A DNA stretch of 10,152 nucleotides from NCBI GenBank assembly GCA_030038955.1, contig JASHQV010000435.1:1-10152 (forward strand), in the 5' to 3' direction. The DNA is from Solirubrobacteraceae bacterium (GTDB taxonomy: Bacteria > Actinomycetota > Thermoleophilia > Solirubrobacterales > Solirubrobacteraceae). Each line of letters opens with the position of its first letter. The stretch's first letter is position 1. Under the pieces are notes generated by a model. The model ran no database searches. It was not told the DNA's origin and saw only the letters and a list, made by a program, of their open reading frames with translations. A program made the position numbers and the translations under genes. Below are positions 8,497-10,152 of the stretch, piece by piece.

Positions 8497-9969
8497 ATGG
8501 AAGCTTTGCAGGCCACGGGCCCGTCGAGCGGCAGCTCCTCGGGTCGCACCGCTGGTAGGCGCTCGTATGAGGGTCGTGACGCGCTCTCGCAACGCACCAG
8601 CGGCGTGCTCCTCCACGTCACGTCGCTGCCCGGGGGCAGGCTCGGCCGCGAGGCGTTCGGATTCGTCGACTGGCTGGCGGCGGCCGGGCAGAGCTGGTGG
8701 CAGCTGCTGCCGGTTGGACCGCCCGACCGCCACGGCTCGCCGTACAAGGCCCGCTCGGCGTTCGCCGGCTGGCCGAGGCTGCTGGGCGAGCCGCGGGCGC
8801 CGGTCACCGCCGCGCAGAGGCTCGCCTTCCGCGAGCGTCAGGCCTATTGGATCGAGGACTGGATCCGCCTGGGCGGACGTGACGCGCTCGCCGACCAGGT
8901 GCGCTTCGACCGCGAGTGGGCCCGGCTGCGCCAGTATGCGGCCGCGCGCGGCGTGCGCCTGCTCGGCGACCTTGCGATCTACGTGGCGCTCGGCAGCGTC
9001 GACCACCGCGCCCACCCGCGCCTGTTCCAGCGCGGCCTCGTCGCCGGCGCTCCGCCCGATGCGTTCGCCGCGCGCGGCCAGCTGTGGGGCAACCCGCTGT
9101 ACGACTGGCCGGCACTGCGCCGCTCCGGCTACCGCTGGTGGGTCGAGCGCCTGCGCCGCACGCTGGCGCTGTTCGAGGCCGTCCGGCTGGACCACTTCCG
9201 TGGCTTCGTCGCCTACTGGGCGGTGCCCGCGGGCGCCCGCGACGCCGCCAGCGGGCGCTGGCGTCCCGGTCCCGGGCGAGCGCTGTTTGACGCGTTTGAA
9301 CGGCAGCTTGGTGCCGGCGGGCCGTCCGCGCCCGGCCGCCCGCCCCTGGCTGGCGTTGCCACGCCCGCGCCTGGCGGGCCGCCCGCGCCCGGCGTTACCG
9401 CGCCTGTGCCCGGCGGGCCGCCCGCGACCGACGTTGGACCGCCCATGCTCGGACGGGCGATGACGCTGCCGCTGATCGTCGAGGACCTGGGCGTGATCAC
9501 GCCGCCGGTCGAGCGCCTCCGACAAGCGCTCGGCCTGCCCGGGATGCTGGTGCTGGAGTTCGGCTTCGACCCCACTGATCCCGGCAGTCCGCACCGATTC
9601 GACAACCACGAAGCCGATCGCGTCGTCTACACCGGCACCCACGACCACGATACGGCGCGCGGGTGGTATCGATCGCTGGGCGTCGAGCGGCGCGCGTTCG
9701 TCGACCGCGAGCTCGCGCGCCTGGCGGTCGATCGCCGGCAGCCGTGGTGGGGGCTGATCGAGCTGGCGCTGCGCTCTCCCGCTCGGACCGCGATCATCCA
9801 GGCCCAGGACCTGCTGGGGCTGGGCAGCGAGGCGCGGATGAACGACCCGGCGCGGGTCGGCGGCAACTGGCGCTGGCAGCTCGAGCCCGGCGCGTTGACG
9901 GCGGATCTGGCGAAGCGGCTGCTGGAGCTGACGCAAGCCGCGGGCCGGATCGCGGGCGGTGGGCAGTGA
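8497..9969 (+). CDS. malQ: 4-alpha-glucanotransferase MalQ (amylomaltase), compact form
   Basis: GH77 enzyme that transfers alpha-1,4-glucan segments between maltodextrins and releases glucose; cytoplasmic. It has 490 residues. Family blocks are TSGVLLHVTSLPGGRLG (34-50), SWWQLLPVGPPDRHGSPY, VRLLGDLAIYVA, QLWGNPLYDW, VRLDHFRGFVAYW with nucleophile D232, LIVEDLGVITP with acid/base E329, VVYTGTHDHDTARGWY with D383, and GSEARMNDP...GNWRW. The segment between the SPY and LLGD motifs is much shorter than in Thermus amylomaltase. A three-unit Pro/Gly/Ala insertion (280-318) sits just before E329. The usual THDNDT motif reads THDHDT. ATG 8497 leaves a 33-residue Ser/Gly/Arg-rich leader; in-frame GTGs at 8473 and 8476 are alternatives, though they fall in the palindrome. 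No clear ribosome binding site precedes any of them. It diverges from glgE. Confidence 0.95.
   Translation: MEALQATGPSSGSSSGRTAGRRSYEGRDALSQRTSGVLLHVTSLPGGRLGREAFGFVDWLAAAGQSWWQLLPVGPPDRHGSPYKARSAFAGWPRLLGEPRAPVTAAQRLAFRERQAYWIEDWIRLGGRDALADQVRFDREWARLRQYAAARGVRLLGDLAIYVALGSVDHRAHPRLFQRGLVAGAPPDAFAARGQLWGNPLYDWPALRRSGYRWWVERLRRTLALFEAVRLDHFRGFVAYWAVPAGARDAASGRWRPGPGRALFDAFERQLGAGGPSAPGRPPLAGVATPAPGGPPAPGVTAPVPGGPPATDVGPPMLGRAMTLPLIVEDLGVITPPVERLRQALGLPGMLVLEFGFDPTDPGSPHRFDNHEADRVVYTGTHDHDTARGWYRSLGVERRAFVDRELARLAVDRRQPWWGLIELALRSPARTAIIQAQDLLGLGSEARMNDPARVGGNWRWQLEPGALTADLAKRLLELTQAAGRIAGGGQ
9334..9450 (+). repeat. Three 39-nt in-frame repeats within malQ
   Basis: Consecutive 39-nt units encode GRPPLAGVATPAP (9334-9372), GGPPAPGVTAPVP (9373-9411) and GGPPATDVGPPML (9412-9450). 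Units 2 and 3 share a long GC-rich head beginning GGCGGGCCGCCCGCG. A degenerate partial copy (GGPSAP) precedes unit 1. The block lies between LFDAFERQLG and LPLIVEDLG, where GH77 enzymes normally have only a short loop. It keeps the reading frame and is probably a disordered linker. Confidence 0.88.
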
Positions 9970-9975
9970 AGCGCT

Positions 9976-10059
9976 GCGATCAGCCGTGAGAGGGGCCGCG
10001 TTCGCGATCAGCGGTGAAAGGGGTCGCGTTCGCGATCAGCCGTGCAAGCGGCCGCGTTC
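9976..10059 (+). repeat. Three 28-bp tandem repeats just after malQ
   Basis: Three head-to-tail units (9976-10003, 10004-10031, 10032-10059) each start GCGATCAGC, carry a GTG and a purine-rich middle, and end CGCGTTC. No spacers separate them, so this is not a CRISPR array. A TCGCG-TT-CGCGA palindrome is formed across the junction of units 2 and 3. They start 6 nt after the malQ stop. They could be a minisatellite, a protein-binding array or part of a transcript end. Confidence 0.88.
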
Positions 10060-10109
10060 GCTGGTGCAGGACCGTTCCGACAGGCGAGCTCGATCAAGAA
10101 CGTGCTCGT

Positions 10110-10146
10110 GCGCGCAAATCGCCCCGCTCCGCCGCGGATTGCGCGC
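10110..10146. repeat. 8-bp inverted repeat near the right edge
   Basis: GCGCGCAA (10110-10117) pairs with TTGCGCGC (10139-10146), and two further pairs form if one A is bulged. The loop is C-rich and no T-run follows. It could mark the 3' end of the malQ transcript, but arms this short may be accidental. Apart from this and the 28-bp repeats, 9970-10152 shows no gene. Confidence 0.3.
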
Positions 10147-10152
10147 CAGAGC

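Noticed and set aside
9976..10059. CRISPR-like array
   Set aside because: The 28-bp units are directly adjacent with no spacers, and no cas gene is present.

Overview
The window carries an almost complete GlgE (maltosyltransferase) pathway for making and remodelling alpha-glucan. DNA is very GC-rich, several starts are GTG, and genes are packed with 4-nt stop/start overlaps. All six proteins look actinobacterial. The enzyme set, and a MalQ form I recall from Solirubrobacter/Conexibacter-type relatives, suggest a Thermoleophilia-like actinobacterium. That placement is inference; no rRNA or marker gene is present.

Layout. Five genes run on the minus strand, read right to left: glgE (8449-6377), treS (6318-4495), mak/pep2 (4471-2918), glgB (2921-675) and the first 176 codons of glgX (528 to the left edge). 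malQ (8497-9969) diverges on the plus strand from a 47-bp gap shared with glgE. The last 183 bases hold no gene, but contain three 28-bp tandem repeats and a weak hairpin.

How the genes work together. TreS interconverts trehalose and maltose. Mak phosphorylates maltose to maltose 1-phosphate. GlgE transfers its maltosyl unit onto a growing alpha-1,4-glucan, and GlgB adds alpha-1,6 branches. GlgX debranches, and MalQ shuffles glucan chains and links the pool to free maltose and glucose. No glgC or glgA is visible, so glucan synthesis in this locus runs from trehalose/maltose.

Features not explained by the enzymes: (1) a 45-nt in-frame triplicate in mak ending in a perfect 22-bp inverted repeat with a 4-nt loop; (2) a 39-nt in-frame triplicate in malQ just before the acid/base glutamate; (3) a near-perfect 25-bp palindrome in the glgE/malQ divergent gap, overlapping a possible glgE promoter; (4) a 31-bp tandem duplication at the treS-mak junction that leaves a 12-codon mini-ORF ending on the mak start; (5) two adjacent perfect GC hairpins between glgB and glgX; (6) the 28-bp triplicate after malQ. 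I do not see an undescribed multi-gene system. The novel element is the regulatory and repeat architecture laid over a known pathway.
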